From a virus, in the IMG/VR virus record IMGVR_UViG_3300048912_000073, positions 1 through 45,493 of that record: a stretch of DNA of 45,493 nucleotides, one strand, 5' to 3'. Below are positions 34,512 through 41,290 of the stretch, piece after piece. How positions within the stretch are numbered: the stretch's first letter is position 1; each line of letters starts with the position of its first letter. The notes under the pieces were generated by a model. That model was given only the letters and a program-made list of their open reading frames with translations. It made no database searches and was not told where the DNA came from. Made by a program: the position numbers and the translations under genes.

Positions 34512-35063
34512 ATGCAAGGTGCGAAGGTTGTTCCGATTGATAAGGCGACAGCCGATCGATTGATTGTCGCTAGGCATTATAGCAAGCGCGCTTCGATCTT
34601 TTGGAAAGGCTTCGCGCTTGTGTTCGACGGGCGCGTTTATGGCGTTGTCGTGTACGGGCAGCCTTCTCCGCCTATTCAAAAGCATTCGTTTAAAGATCGC
34701 GATTTTCGCTTGTACGAATTGTCGCGCCTTGTCATTCAAACAACGAAGCGCAACGCGGCGAGTTACCTTGTCGCGCAAAGTTTGAAGATGCTCGAACAGC
34801 CTTGCGCGGTTGTGTCGTATGCCGATAGCGAACACGGGCACGCGGGCATTGTCTATCAAGCGACGAATTGGATTTACACCGGCGCGACGAAATCGCACGA
34901 TCATGCCTATCTTGTCGACGGCAAGCGCGTTCATCCGATTTCGCTTCGTGACAAAGGGATAACCGATCCGAAGCGATGGGCGAAAGAAAACGGGATCAAG
35001 ACGTTACCCCCCCTGCGACAAACATCGTTATTTCTTCATTTGCGGCAATCGTCGGCAGCGTAA
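34512..35063 (+). CDS. Mom-like DNA-modification protein, C-terminus lost by frameshift
   Basis: Residues 1-165 match the Mom family (GNAT-like adenine methylcarbamoyl transferase of phage Mu): HYSKRASIFWKGFALVFDG, LYELSRLVI, ASYLVAQSLKML, VVSYADSEHGHAGIVYQATN and WIYTG. These proteins hypermodify phage DNA to resist restriction. The frame leaves the family pattern at a run of seven C (35007-35013) and stops at 35063. The missing family C-terminus is intact in the +1 frame (see 35014-35172). With six C the protein would be 219 residues, close to Mu Mom. Ribosome site AAGGAAG, ATG 34512. Confidence 0.85.
   Translation: MQGAKVVPIDKATADRLIVARHYSKRASIFWKGFALVFDGRVYGVVVYGQPSPPIQKHSFKDRDFRLYELSRLVIQTTKRNAASYLVAQSLKMLEQPCAVVSYADSEHGHAGIVYQATNWIYTGATKSHDHAYLVDGKRVHPISLRDKGITDPKRWAKENGIKTLPPLRQTSLFLHLRQSSAA
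35007..35013 (+). other. Seven-C homopolymer inside the Mom-like gene
   Basis: The run CCCCCCC splits the gene into two frames. Such tracts are hot spots for slipped-strand mutation and for sequencing/assembly error, and can cause phase variation. Confidence 0.8.
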
Positions 35064-35172
35064 GGACATGCTTGCAAAGCTGACATATCCGATCGTTGCG
35101 GAATATCCCAAGCTTCCGAAATCGATGTATGAAAACGGCGATTTCGTCGAAATCTTGCACGAAACCGCTTGA
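35014..35172 (+). pseudogene. Out-of-frame C-terminal part of the Mom-like gene
   Basis: The +1 frame after the C7 tract reads CDKHRYFFICGNRRQRKDM, then LTYPIVAEYPK, and ends TGA at 35170-35172. HRYFF-G-(N/K)RRQ(R/K) and a Tyr-Pro end are what Mom-family proteins show at this point. A one-base length change in the homopolymer, or +1 slippage, would join it to the upstream frame. The TGA stop is part of the TTGACA of promoter P2. Confidence 0.85.
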
Positions 35173-35197
35173 CAGCGAAACGCAATCGTCGTAACCG
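35169..35197 (+). promoter_or_regulatory. Promoter P2
   Basis: TTGACA (35169-35174), 17 bases, TAACCG (35192-35197), with the shared ATCGTCGTA block at the -10 edge. It drives the 44-residue gene at 35225 and followers. Confidence 0.7.
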
Positions 35198-35224
35198 TTG
35201 GATATCAAGACGGAAGGAACGAAG

Positions 35225-35359
35225 ATGCCTTATTCGGAACTCGCCTACTTCGAAGGATACGCCTTCGCTCACATCGCCGCTTTCGAAGAACGCGAACGCC
35301 TCGCGCGCAAGAAAGCCATTGCGATCGCACATCGCGACCGCCGCAGCCATCGCCGCTAA
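35225..35359 (+). CDS. Small basic protein (44 aa)
   Basis: ATG 35225 follows CGGAAGGAACGAAG, a good ribosome site, and promoter P2. The product has an aromatic N-terminus and a strongly basic C-terminal half (RLARKKAIAI... HRDRRSHRR). It may bind nucleic acid. No family recognised; too short for strong support. Confidence 0.5.
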   Translation: MPYSELAYFEGYAFAHIAAFEERERLARKKAIAIAHRDRRSHRR

Positions 35360-35370
35360 GGGGAAGTGAA

Positions 35371-35673
35371 ATGGCAAAGCTAACCAAGAGCCGCGCACGC
35401 AAGCCGCTTTGCGAAGGTGAAGTTTCGTTTTCGAACAGCGGAACCCAGGGCGGGCGCGAATACGGGCTTTCGATGGCAACGCGCAACGATGAAGGCGATA
35501 TTCTCGCATACTTCAACGTCAAGCTTTCGTCTGCCGAAGCCCTTCGCTTCGCTGGATTGATCGCAGGCGGCGAAACGCACGATCCGTTTGAAAGCGGTTA
35601 TTTCGTCGTCGACAACCGCAAGCCCTGGGAAAAGCTTAGGGCGCTTGCTGACAAGCTGGAAAGGGAAGCGTAA
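35371..35673 (+). CDS. Hypothetical protein (100 aa)
   Basis: A GGGGAAGTGAA leader precedes ATG 35371. The product has a basic N-terminus (about 1-12), a beta-rich middle (GREYGLSMATRNDEGDILAY) and an amphipathic C-terminal helix. It overlaps the next gene by TAATG. Function unknown. Confidence 0.6.
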   Translation: MAKLTKSRARKPLCEGEVSFSNSGTQGGREYGLSMATRNDEGDILAYFNVKLSSAEALRFAGLIAGGETHDPFESGYFVVDNRKPWEKLRALADKLEREA

Positions 35674-35840
35674 TGGACGACGCAATTAAGGACTTGTTAG
35701 CCCAAGCCGAACGCCTGTTAAGGCGAGCCGATAACGCGGTTGAAAACGCCGCAACGCCAGCCGTACGACAGCGACGCCGCAAGCAACGCAACGCGATCAA
35801 CGCGGCGTGTAACGCATTATTTCGCGCGACAAAGGCTTGA
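35673..35840 (+). CDS. Small Arg-rich helical protein (55 aa)
   Basis: ATG 35673 overlaps the preceding stop. Nearly the whole product is predicted helix, with a run of basic residues (VRQRRRKQRN) in the second half, suggesting nucleic-acid contact. Its TGA stop lies inside the -35 element of the next promoter. Confidence 0.5.
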   Translation: MDDAIKDLLAQAERLLRRADNAVENAATPAVRQRRRKQRNAINAACNALFRATKA

Positions 35841-35865
35841 CGACCGATCGAATACGTCGTATTCG
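35837..35865 (+). promoter_or_regulatory. Promoter P5, likely giving a leaderless mRNA
   Basis: TTGACG (35837-35842), 17 bases, TATTCG (35860-35865), embedded in TACGTCGTATTCGTCG. The next ATG is at 35872, exactly where transcription would begin, and no ribosome site separates them. Confidence 0.7.
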
Positions 35866-35871
35866 TCGTAC

Positions 35872-36048
35872 ATGAACCGCGCCGCTTTCATCGCTGAAAC
35901 CGTCCTAAGCCTGGGGCTGAACATCGCTTTGCGGCGTTTGGGCGGAAACCCCTGGATGATATGGGGATTACTCGCGTTGAATGAGTTGCGCGGCGCGGCA
36001 GTCGTCTATAGGTTCGGCGGCATCGCATGGCGAGCCGTTCACGGCTGA
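35872..36048 (+). CDS. Small membrane protein (58 aa)
   Basis: Two hydrophobic stretches (about residues 5-20, and 27-48 with WMIWGLLALNEL) suggest one or two membrane spans. The ATG coincides with the predicted start of transcription from P5, so translation may be leaderless. Unknown role; small phage membrane proteins often act on host envelope or superinfection, which is speculative here. Confidence 0.55.
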   Translation: MNRAAFIAETVLSLGLNIALRRLGGNPWMIWGLLALNELRGAAVVYRFGGIAWRAVHG

Positions 36049-36066
36049 AGCGAAGGACCGGGCATA

Positions 36067-36237
36067 ATGAACGAACGACGCATTCAACTTGACTGTTGCG
36101 ACGACGGGCGGCTTTGCGTCTTTGTCGAAGAATTCAAGGGCGGTAAATGGGAGCGCGTCGACAGTCTTCGCGGCGACATGGCGTTCTTAAACCGGCTTCT
36201 TTCAACCTATCGGATCGGCCCGCGTCGTGCGGTATAA
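36067..36237 (+). CDS. Hypothetical protein (56 aa)
   Basis: ATG 36067 is preceded by GAAGGACCGGGCATA, a form of the shared leader. The product has a beta-rich start (RIQLDCCDDGRLCVFVEEF) and a basic helical tail. Its 3' end overlaps a short GTG-started frame. No family recognised. Confidence 0.55.
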   Translation: MNERRIQLDCCDDGRLCVFVEEFKGGKWERVDSLRGDMAFLNRLLSTYRIGPRRAV

Positions 36238-36361
36238 CCCGCGCAACCGCAACGAACTTCGTCGCGAACTGCCGAAGTCGTCGGGCGCTTGGTTCGATCG
36301 TCGCATACAAGAGCGAACGAAGCCGATCGGCTTCGAACCTGAACGTTGGGGGCAGAAATGA
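36227..36361 (+). CDS. Small Arg-rich protein (44 aa), GTG start
   Basis: The frame from GTG 36227 to TGA 36361 overlaps the gene before it and joins the next by ATGA, as expected for translational coupling. The product is Arg/Asn/Pro-rich (MRYNPRNRNELRRELPKSS). It would otherwise leave a 120-base gap in a densely packed block. Support is contextual only. Confidence 0.4.
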   Translation: MRYNPRNRNELRRELPKSSGAWFDRRIQERTKPIGFEPERWGQK

Positions 36362-36846
36362 CGATCGCATATATCGACGACGCAAAGGACGACGAACCCG
36401 GCTTCGTGGCGGCTCGCTTGATCGCCCGGCTATGGCTGCCCGAACCGCGTTACACCCTGGGGACGCCTTCGGGCGGCGTAACGACCGTCGGCGAGCATGA
36501 ACGCTTGTTCGATGTTGCGGAAGACTTCGGCGACGGTTATTGCCATGAATGCGACGTACTCTTGGCAGATTGCCATTGCTTCGACGGCTTCGACTTTGGC
36601 GATTACGATCAAGACGCGCCGCAGCATGGTTATCATCGCGGTTCGGATGGAAATGTTATCGCCTTGTTCGGCAGTTTTCGCGATTGGCACGACAAGGGCG
36701 ACGGGAATACGTCTCATTACCGCATTCTTTCCGACGCTTACGACGCACGTTTGAAAGCGCATAGGGCCGAAGCCAAGTTCGCGTTGTATTCGTTCCTTAT
36801 CGCCGTGTTCGGTTCGATCGCGCTTGTCGTCTTGACGGCGCATTGA
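36358..36846 (+). CDS. Hypothetical protein with metal-like cluster and C-terminal membrane span (162 aa)
   Basis: Residues about 64-78 (CHECDVLLADCHCFD) hold four closely spaced Cys plus His, a plausible zinc site. The last ~22 residues (ALYSFLIAVFGSIALVVL) form a tail-anchor membrane span. The body is acidic. This layout suggests a cytoplasmic domain held at the inner membrane. No family recognised. Confidence 0.6.
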   Translation: MTIAYIDDAKDDEPGFVAARLIARLWLPEPRYTLGTPSGGVTTVGEHERLFDVAEDFGDGYCHECDVLLADCHCFDGFDFGDYDQDAPQHGYHRGSDGNVIALFGSFRDWHDKGDGNTSHYRILSDAYDARLKAHRAEAKFALYSFLIAVFGSIALVVLTAH

Positions 36847-36885
36847 TCTTCGGCCATAGGGCGACGACAACGAAGGGGAATGCGA

Positions 36886-37242
36886 ATGCCACGGAAGAAG
36901 ACAGGCGACGCCGCGTCGAAGATCGCCGCCCGCGTGCTGGCAACCGACAAGCCGGTTCACGCTCACACCAGCGCCCTGACAATCGCGATCCAGCAATGTG
37001 GGCTCCCTCTCTCGCCGCGTGCGATCGACAGCTTCGTTGACGCCGTGGCGGACGCCCTGGCACCAATGGTCGACGACCTGAAGACGCTTGCCGCGTCGGT
37101 GTTGGCGCAGGACGAAACCTCCATTCGTAACGCCGTGCATGATGAAATGGCTTCGAAGCTTGAAGCGCATTTGACGCCGCGTTGTACGTGCGGCGAAAGC
37201 AAAGGCTTTTGCCCCGTACATGAAGGCGGATCAATCAACTAA
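36886..37242 (+). CDS. Hypothetical protein with C-terminal Cys/His cluster (118 aa)
   Basis: ATG 36886 is chosen over 36880 because of spacing to GAAGGGG. The first 20 residues are basic; the centre is helical (about 45-95). The end carries CTCGESKGFCPVH, a likely zinc knuckle. Unknown function. Confidence 0.6.
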   Translation: MPRKKTGDAASKIAARVLATDKPVHAHTSALTIAIQQCGLPLSPRAIDSFVDAVADALAPMVDDLKTLAASVLAQDETSIRNAVHDEMASKLEAHLTPRCTCGESKGFCPVHEGGSIN

Positions 37243-37262
37243 CGCGCAAAGGAACCGGGCAA

Positions 37263-37592
37263 ATGAAAAAGGCACTATTTTACGCCCTTCGTCGGGCTTT
37301 GTATTCGCCGGTAATCGCAGTCACGACGTACAAACCGTCGGGCCGCTGGCACGGTCGACGCTGCGATTACAACGAAGTAACGCACGGCATATCGTCGGAC
37401 CTATGCGGACTTTTTGCGACGCAAGAGCAAGCCGAAGCTTGCCGCGCGCATGTTCGCGAACTTGAAGCCGAATACGATAAAAAGATAAAGGTTCATCGCG
37501 ACGCAATATCAATCTTGAACCGCGATCAACGTCGCGATATCGAAGCGTATATTAAGCACGCGACCGAAGAAGCGGCAAAGGTGCCCGCGTGA
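37263..37592 (+). CDS. Hypothetical protein (109 aa)
   Basis: The leader AAAGGAACCGGGCAA precedes ATG 37263, a perfect example of the shared leader. The N-terminal half is aromatic/basic; the C-terminal half (about 55-105) is a long charged helix. Overlaps the next GTG by 4 bases. No family recognised. Confidence 0.6.
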   Translation: MKKALFYALRRALYSPVIAVTTYKPSGRWHGRRCDYNEVTHGISSDLCGLFATQEQAEACRAHVRELEAEYDKKIKVHRDAISILNRDQRRDIEAYIKHATEEAAKVPA

Positions 37593-37900
37593 ACTTCGCC
37601 GAAGCCCGATCCGAAGCCGTACAAGGCGCCTGGATACGCCACGACGGCATGGCCGAAGGTTCGTACATTTCGTACAACTTCGCCGGGCTGCGCATCAACT
37701 TTCCGCATTCGTCGTCCGGCTGGACGCCAACCGACGCCGACCTTGCGGCAGATTGGACGATTTGCGGTCCGATGGAAGCGCCGAAGCCTAGGCCCGATCC
37801 TTGGCGGAATAAGAAGGGTTATTGCAACAATTGCGGCCATTTGCTTTGCGAATGCGATCCGCCGAAACCGCAACGCGACAAATGGGGGCGCGCATTGTGA
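37589..37900 (+). CDS. Tad2-like (DUF2829) protein with C-terminal Cys cluster, candidate anti-Thoeris
   Basis: Starting at GTG 37589, residues 1-62 follow the Tad2/DUF2829 pattern: MNFAEARSEAVQGAWIRHDG at the start and W-x3-D-x-DLAADW near the end. Tad2 proteins sequester the cyclic nucleotide signal of Thoeris defence. An extra ~40-residue tail contains CNNCGHLLCEC, a zinc-ribbon-like cluster not part of the Tad2 fold. The family call is by pattern; the key spacing is shorter than in typical Tad2, so it is moderate. It lies among other small genes of the early block. Confidence 0.5.
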   Translation: MNFAEARSEAVQGAWIRHDGMAEGSYISYNFAGLRINFPHSSSGWTPTDADLAADWTICGPMEAPKPRPDPWRNKKGYCNNCGHLLCECDPPKPQRDKWGRAL

Positions 37901-38070
37901 AACCTTGGCTTGCGAGTTGGATCATTCAACAGGGGCTTGCGATCGGCGGTATTGCCGCGATCCTTTTCGGCTATTCGACAGCGGGCTTGATTATGCTTGT
38001 TGCCGCTTTGGTATTGGATGGCGTTCGGCTTATGATCCTGGGGGCGCCGCGTCATGATGCTGCCGACTAA
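37897..38070 (+). CDS. Small two-span membrane protein (57 aa)
   Basis: GTG 37897 overlaps the preceding TGA (GTGA). An in-frame ATG at 37882 is an alternative. Two hydrophobic segments (WIIQQGLAIGGIAAILFG and AGLIMLVAALVLDGV) give two membrane spans with short loops. Unknown function; not in the lysis cassette. Confidence 0.55.
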   Translation: MKPWLASWIIQQGLAIGGIAAILFGYSTAGLIMLVAALVLDGVRLMILGAPRHDAAD

Positions 38071-38263
38071 GGGCGAACTGGACAAGGTTGCGGCGTTGAT
38101 CGGCGGCGAGGGTACGACCTTCGACGCGCTCCCGCCTGAAAACCGCGTTCAGGTTATGACGCTCGCGATTGCTGCGAAACACAACGACCTGTTGAACGAT
38201 ATCGATAGTTCGCTTTCGCATGTCGGCAGTTGGTTCGAACAATCCAAGATATATTGGCCGTGA
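38054..38263 (+). CDS. Hypothetical protein (69 aa)
   Basis: Starts at ATG 38054 inside the previous gene. Helix-rich, acidic, with a C-terminal WFEQSKIYWP tail. Overlaps the next GTG start by GTGA. No family recognised. Confidence 0.55.
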   Translation: MMLPTKGELDKVAALIGGEGTTFDALPPENRVQVMTLAIAAKHNDLLNDIDSSLSHVGSWFEQSKIYWP

Positions 38264-38484
38264 CAACGCTTCGCTATACGACGAACGGCAAACAGCTTTT
38301 GCTTGACGGTTTGCACCTTGCCGACGTGCGATCGGAACGCGAGGCGGGCTTGCTTGCGGTTATCCTGAACAGTCGCGAACGTGACCTTGCGCCGGGCCAA
38401 CGCTTCCCGCATGATGCCCACGGGCAGCGGGGGCAATCGCCATGTACGAAGACGCCGGATGTACGGGAAAAACCCGATACGTAA
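38260..38484 (+). CDS. Hypothetical protein (74 aa)
   Basis: GTG 38260 is coupled to the preceding stop. The first ~45 residues look globular (TNGKQLLLDGLHLADV and a helix); the remainder is polar and may be disordered. The 3' end overlaps the next gene by ~40 bases. Unknown function. Confidence 0.5.
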   Translation: MTTLRYTTNGKQLLLDGLHLADVRSEREAGLLAVILNSRERDLAPGQRFPHDAHGQRGQSPCTKTPDVREKPDT

Positions 38485-38627
38485 GCCCAGGCGAAGCGTA
38501 TAATCGCGTCGTACTCGCCCAACGCAAGCCGCATAAGAAGCACAAGCGAAATAATCGCGGGCACCTGAAAGTTTACCGTTGCGTTTTCTGTAAAATGTGG
38601 CACGTCGGATCGTCCTTTGAGCCATGA
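38442..38627 (+). CDS. Small basic zinc-finger-like protein (61 aa)
   Basis: ATG 38442 follows GGGGGCAATCGCC. The product has Cys7, a Lys/Arg/His-rich centre (KPHKKHKRNN) and a C-terminal RCVFCKMWHVG, so Cys-x2-Cys with a nearby His can form a zinc site. Similar small proteins occur in many phages of proteobacteria. Possibly nucleic-acid binding. Confidence 0.55.
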   Translation: MYEDAGCTGKTRYVSPGEAYNRVVLAQRKPHKKHKRNNRGHLKVYRCVFCKMWHVGSSFEP

Positions 38628-38640
38628 AGGAAACCGGGCA

Positions 38641-38910
38641 ATGGTTAAGCACGACTTGAAGACGCAACCGCAGTTTTGGGAAGCATTGGTTAACGGTTCG
38701 CGACCGTTCGAAGTCCGCCGCAATGATCGGAAATTCTCGCCGGGCGACGTGCTGATATTGCGCGAATGGACGCCTGAATTCGGGTACACGGGCGAAGAAA
38801 CTTGCCGCCAAGTGTCATACGTCCTTCGGCATGAAGACTTCCCCCAGGGCGTACCGATCGGCTTCGTCGTACTCGGCTTCGGCATTATGCAAAGGAGCGA
38901 CGACGTATGA
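38641..38910 (+). CDS. DUF3850 (ASCH/PUA-like) protein
   Basis: The start ATG 38641 follows GAAGGAAACCGGGCA. Residues 3-80 match DUF3850 closely: HDLKTQPQFWEALVNGSRPF, then EVRRNDRKFSPGDVLILREW, a GYTGE turn, and VSYVLR with a GFVVLGFG end. The fold is PUA-like and members are thought to bind RNA or modified bases. Role in phage is unknown. Overlaps the next ATG by ATGA. Confidence 0.85.
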   Translation: MVKHDLKTQPQFWEALVNGSRPFEVRRNDRKFSPGDVLILREWTPEFGYTGEETCRQVSYVLRHEDFPQGVPIGFVVLGFGIMQRSDDV

Positions 38911-39077
38911 CAACGCCGGAAATGCGGGCGCTTATCAAAGCCGCCGAAGAACTTCGCCAAGATTTGCTAATGCGAGGCGAACACGAAAAAGATGGAACGA
39001 TTGTCGTGAACGCTTCGCATGGGCGATGGATGCGCTTTTGCGAGGCTTTGCGCGAAGCAAAGGTTAAGCACGGATGA
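38907..39077 (+). CDS. Hypothetical helical protein (56 aa)
   Basis: Linked to DUF3850 by ATGA and to the VRR-NUC gene by ATGA. Helical, charged (LIKAAEELRQDLL, then a turn, then WMRFCEALREAKVK). No family recognised. Tight coupling on both sides supports it as a real gene. Confidence 0.55.
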   Translation: MTTPEMRALIKAAEELRQDLLMRGEHEKDGTIVVNASHGRWMRFCEALREAKVKHG

Positions 39078-39592
39078 CGCCCGACACACTCGCCAAAAGC
39101 GGAACCGAACATTCGCAGCAACGCGCGCTTTTCGCTTGGGCGAATATGGCACAACGCTTCGGCTTCGCTGCCGCTTGGGATGACTTGTCGTACACGGTTG
39201 CGAAACACGCTGAAACGACATACGGGCGACCGGGTTGGGCAATCCCTCGCGTTGTTATCTTGGCCCGTCTTCACGCAATCCCGAACGGGGGCTATCGCGA
39301 CAAGATCACGGCTGGCAAGCTGAAGGCCGAAGGCGTCAAGCAAGGCGTGCCCGACGTGTTCCTTCCGCTGCCCTGCCCGTCGACGATCGGCGGTCACACT
39401 CGCTATTGTGGGCTGTACGTCGAAATGAAGCGGCCCAAGACCGGAACGCAACGCAAAGGCACGACCAGCGCCGAACAGGATGATTGGATTGCTTACCTTC
39501 GGCAAGCCGGATACGCCGTTGGCGTCGTCTTCGATTGGCGCGAGGCAGCTAGAACAATCGAACAGTATATTCGCGAAGCGGGGGCCGCATGA
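39074..39592 (+). CDS. VRR-NUC domain nuclease
   Basis: The 172-residue protein has the VRR-NUC core: HAIPNGGYRDKITAGKLKAE, then GVKQGVPDVFLPLP (catalytic Asp in GVPD), then GLYVEMKRP (Glu-x-Lys), then a Gln/Trp helix and AGYAVGVVFDW. The domain is a PD-(D/E)XK nuclease found in phage Holliday-junction resolvases and recombination enzymes. Expressed in a run of ATGA-overlapping genes, it may process recombination or concatemer intermediates. Confidence 0.85.
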   Translation: MTPDTLAKSGTEHSQQRALFAWANMAQRFGFAAAWDDLSYTVAKHAETTYGRPGWAIPRVVILARLHAIPNGGYRDKITAGKLKAEGVKQGVPDVFLPLPCPSTIGGHTRYCGLYVEMKRPKTGTQRKGTTSAEQDDWIAYLRQAGYAVGVVFDWREAARTIEQYIREAGAA

Positions 39593-39852
39593 ACCTTCAG
39601 AAATTCCCGCCGCAACAGCGCAGCGCACTGTTTTACGTACGACAACATCAAACCGCCGAATACGGCGTAATTGTGCGAGCCGTAACCGCACGCGCTTTAA
39701 TCGATCGCGGATACGCCGTCGAAGCTGAACGTCGCGGCTTTGCTCGCCGGGAAGGCGTATGCATTCGATTGACAGAAACCGGGCTTGACGTTTGCCGCAT
39801 GGTCGAAGGCGAAATTGCCTTGCCCCAGGCTGCGAAGCGTGCCACAAGCTAG
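39589..39852 (+). CDS. Winged-helix-like hypothetical protein (87 aa)
   Basis: Coupled to the nuclease gene by ATGA. Pattern helix-helix-basic turn-strand (VRAVTARALIDRGYAVEAERR) resembles a winged-helix DNA-binding fold. It ends the transcription unit before a strong terminator. Confidence 0.6.
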   Translation: MNLQKFPPQQRSALFYVRQHQTAEYGVIVRAVTARALIDRGYAVEAERRGFARREGVCIRLTETGLDVCRMVEGEIALPQAAKRATS

Positions 39853-39885
39853 GCGCCTTTCAGGCATCCTCTCCCAAACTTCTCG

Positions 39886-39920
39886 CCCCGCTTGGCTTCG
39901 GCCCGGCGGGGTTTCTTTTT
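39886..39920 (+). terminator. Rho-independent terminator with TTCG loop
   Basis: Outer stem CCCCGC/GCGGGG, inner stem GGC-TTCG-GCC (39894-39903), followed by TTTCTTTTT. Promoter P3 begins five bases later, forming a terminator-promoter cassette. Confidence 0.85.
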
Positions 39921-39924
39921 GCGC

Positions 39925-39953
39925 TTGACAGGGGTTCGGATACGACGTATTCG
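39925..39953 (+). promoter_or_regulatory. Promoter P3
   Basis: TTGACA (39925-39930), 17 bases, TATTCG (39948-39953), with the block TACGACGTATTCG shared by P4 and P5. Confidence 0.75.
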
Positions 39954-39984
39954 ACGAACAACATTAACGAAGGGAACCGGGCAA

Positions 39985-40266
39985 ATGACTGACGAAGAAT
40001 GGGCGATGGTCCAAAAAACTCCCGAATACGCTGCCGCTAGGCAATCACATGCGGAACTTACTTTGAAGCTTAGCCGAAAACTTATTAATAAACATGTTCG
40101 CATTGAACAAGCAATGTGCGAAAGGCATGAGCGCGAACATAAGATAAGGCGGCAAAAGCGCGACGAAGAACGCAAAAAGCTTGACGAATTGCTTTTCGAA
40201 AAGGAAAACGAATCGCTTCGCAAAGTTTACGCAAAATACGGTCTGAAGGAAGGGCGCGAACAATGA
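39985..40266 (+). CDS. Coiled-coil protein (93 aa)
   Basis: ATG 39985 follows GAAGGGAACCGGGCAA. Residues about 25-85 are highly charged helix (Lys/Arg/Glu-rich, KIRRQKRDEERKKLDELLF), a long coiled coil. It is the first gene after promoter P3. Function unknown. Contains GAATC at 40210-40214, one of only five GANTC sites found. Confidence 0.6.
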   Translation: MTDEEWAMVQKTPEYAAARQSHAELTLKLSRKLINKHVRIEQAMCERHEREHKIRRQKRDEERKKLDELLFEKENESLRKVYAKYGLKEGREQ

Positions 40267-40514
40267 CGCTTCGCGAATTGATCCACGGGGCGCCGACGCC
40301 GCCGAACCCGCCGCAATACGTCGCATGGTATCGCGACGGCTGGCAAGGTTCGATCCAGTACCTTGCCGCCGAAGTTGAACCGGGCGAATGGGCAACGACT
40401 TCGAAGATCGCCCTCGCGCATCGCTTCGACACGCGCGAGGAAGCCGACGCGGCAACGCCCGACGGGATACTTCGACGCGGCGTCCTTCAGGTACGCGGCA
40501 GCCGCGACAGTTGA
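40263..40514 (+). CDS. Hypothetical protein (83 aa)
   Basis: Coupled to the coiled-coil gene by ATGA. Pro-rich near the start (APTPPNPPQYVAWYRDGWQG), beta-rich middle, and an acidic/Ala turn. No family recognised. Confidence 0.55.
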   Translation: MTLRELIHGAPTPPNPPQYVAWYRDGWQGSIQYLAAEVEPGEWATTSKIALAHRFDTREEADAATPDGILRRGVLQVRGSRDS

Positions 40515-40521
40515 ACCAATG

Positions 40522-40547
40522 CGAAGGCGGGCTTAGGCTCGCCTTCG
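40522..40547. repeat. Hairpin sharing a core with the tail-tube terminator
   Basis: CGAAGGCG (40522-40529) pairs with CGCCTTCG (40540-40547). The 18-base core at 40526-40543 is the same as in the terminator at 11429-11455, but no T run follows. It may be a transcript end-structure or weak terminator. Confidence 0.55.
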
Positions 40548-40566
40548 TCGCATAGGGGGACGGCGA

Positions 40567-40728
40567 ATGTACCGATCGAACAAGCGCAGCAAACCAGCCC
40601 AGGGCTTCCCGCATTACGCCCAATGTGGGCAGATTGCCGAAGGCGACGAATATGTTTGCCGGGGATGCTTCATGCGTTGGGATCGGGGCGAGGAACGTCC
40701 GCCGTGCCCTAAGTCAACGCCTCGTTAG
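40567..40728 (+). CDS. Small Cys-rich protein (53 aa)
   Basis: ATG 40567 follows AGGGGGACGGCGA. Cys20, then CRGC (31-34), then Cys47 can form a four-Cys zinc site. Basic first 10 residues. Unknown role. Confidence 0.5.
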   Translation: MYRSNKRSKPAQGFPHYAQCGQIAEGDEYVCRGCFMRWDRGEERPPCPKSTPR

Positions 40729-40747
40729 CGTTAAATCTGTGGAAAAC

Positions 40748-40776
40748 TTGACAGGAACCAATTTGCTCGCCAAAGC
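40748..40776 (+). promoter_or_regulatory. Weak promoter candidate P7
   Basis: TTGACA (40748-40753) with the usual 17-base spacing, but the -10 is CAAAGC, unlike the rest of the family. It precedes the AT-hook gene. Could be a decayed or activator-dependent member. Confidence 0.35.
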
Positions 40777-40825
40777 TTCAAGTGACGACGGGGGATGATT
40801 CGCAACCCGAAAGGATACCGGGCAA

Positions 40826-41266
40826 ATGGGAATGATGGACAGCAGCGAAGCGTTTCTTCGGGCGTTTGAAAGCGCCGATTGCGAAACACTCGAAAGCCAT
40901 ATCCGCGAATGGTTCGCACGGCCCTATCGCACGCCTGAAAACTCAATTGACGTTGCCGCGTGTATGCATACCGCAATGATCGCGGCGTTCATCGATCGCG
41001 AAACGGAATGCCGGTCGCATTGGCGCGACGCCGAAGCCGAACGTTGGAGGCAAGCGCGGCAGAACTTTGACGCGGGAATGCGCGGCTTCCTTGAAGCCGT
41101 CGGCAAGTCGCCGAAGCCTGAACCGTACCACGGCGAGGCAAGCGAACAACCTGCGAACCGCAAGCCTGCGATCGGTTCCGGCTGGCGTATCCCCGAACCC
41201 GTGAAGCGCGGGCGCGGTCGACCGCGTAAGACGCCTTCGGCTTGGGGCAGCCAAGCGCGGGCATAA
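40826..41266 (+). CDS. AT-hook DNA-binding protein (146 aa)
   Basis: The C-terminal segment contains KRGRGRPRK, a textbook AT-hook (Gly-Arg-Pro core). The N-terminal ~100 residues are helical and acidic/aromatic with no known family. AT-hooks bind the minor groove of AT-rich DNA, and this genome's one prominent AT-rich stretch is the repeat cluster near 34 kb. The leader AAAGGATACCGGGCAA precedes ATG 40826. Ends before a terminator. Confidence 0.65.
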   Translation: MGMMDSSEAFLRAFESADCETLESHIREWFARPYRTPENSIDVAACMHTAMIAAFIDRETECRSHWRDAEAERWRQARQNFDAGMRGFLEAVGKSPKPEPYHGEASEQPANRKPAIGSGWRIPEPVKRGRGRPRKTPSAWGSQARA

Positions 41267-41290
41267 CGCGCAAGGGATCGTCAAACTTTG

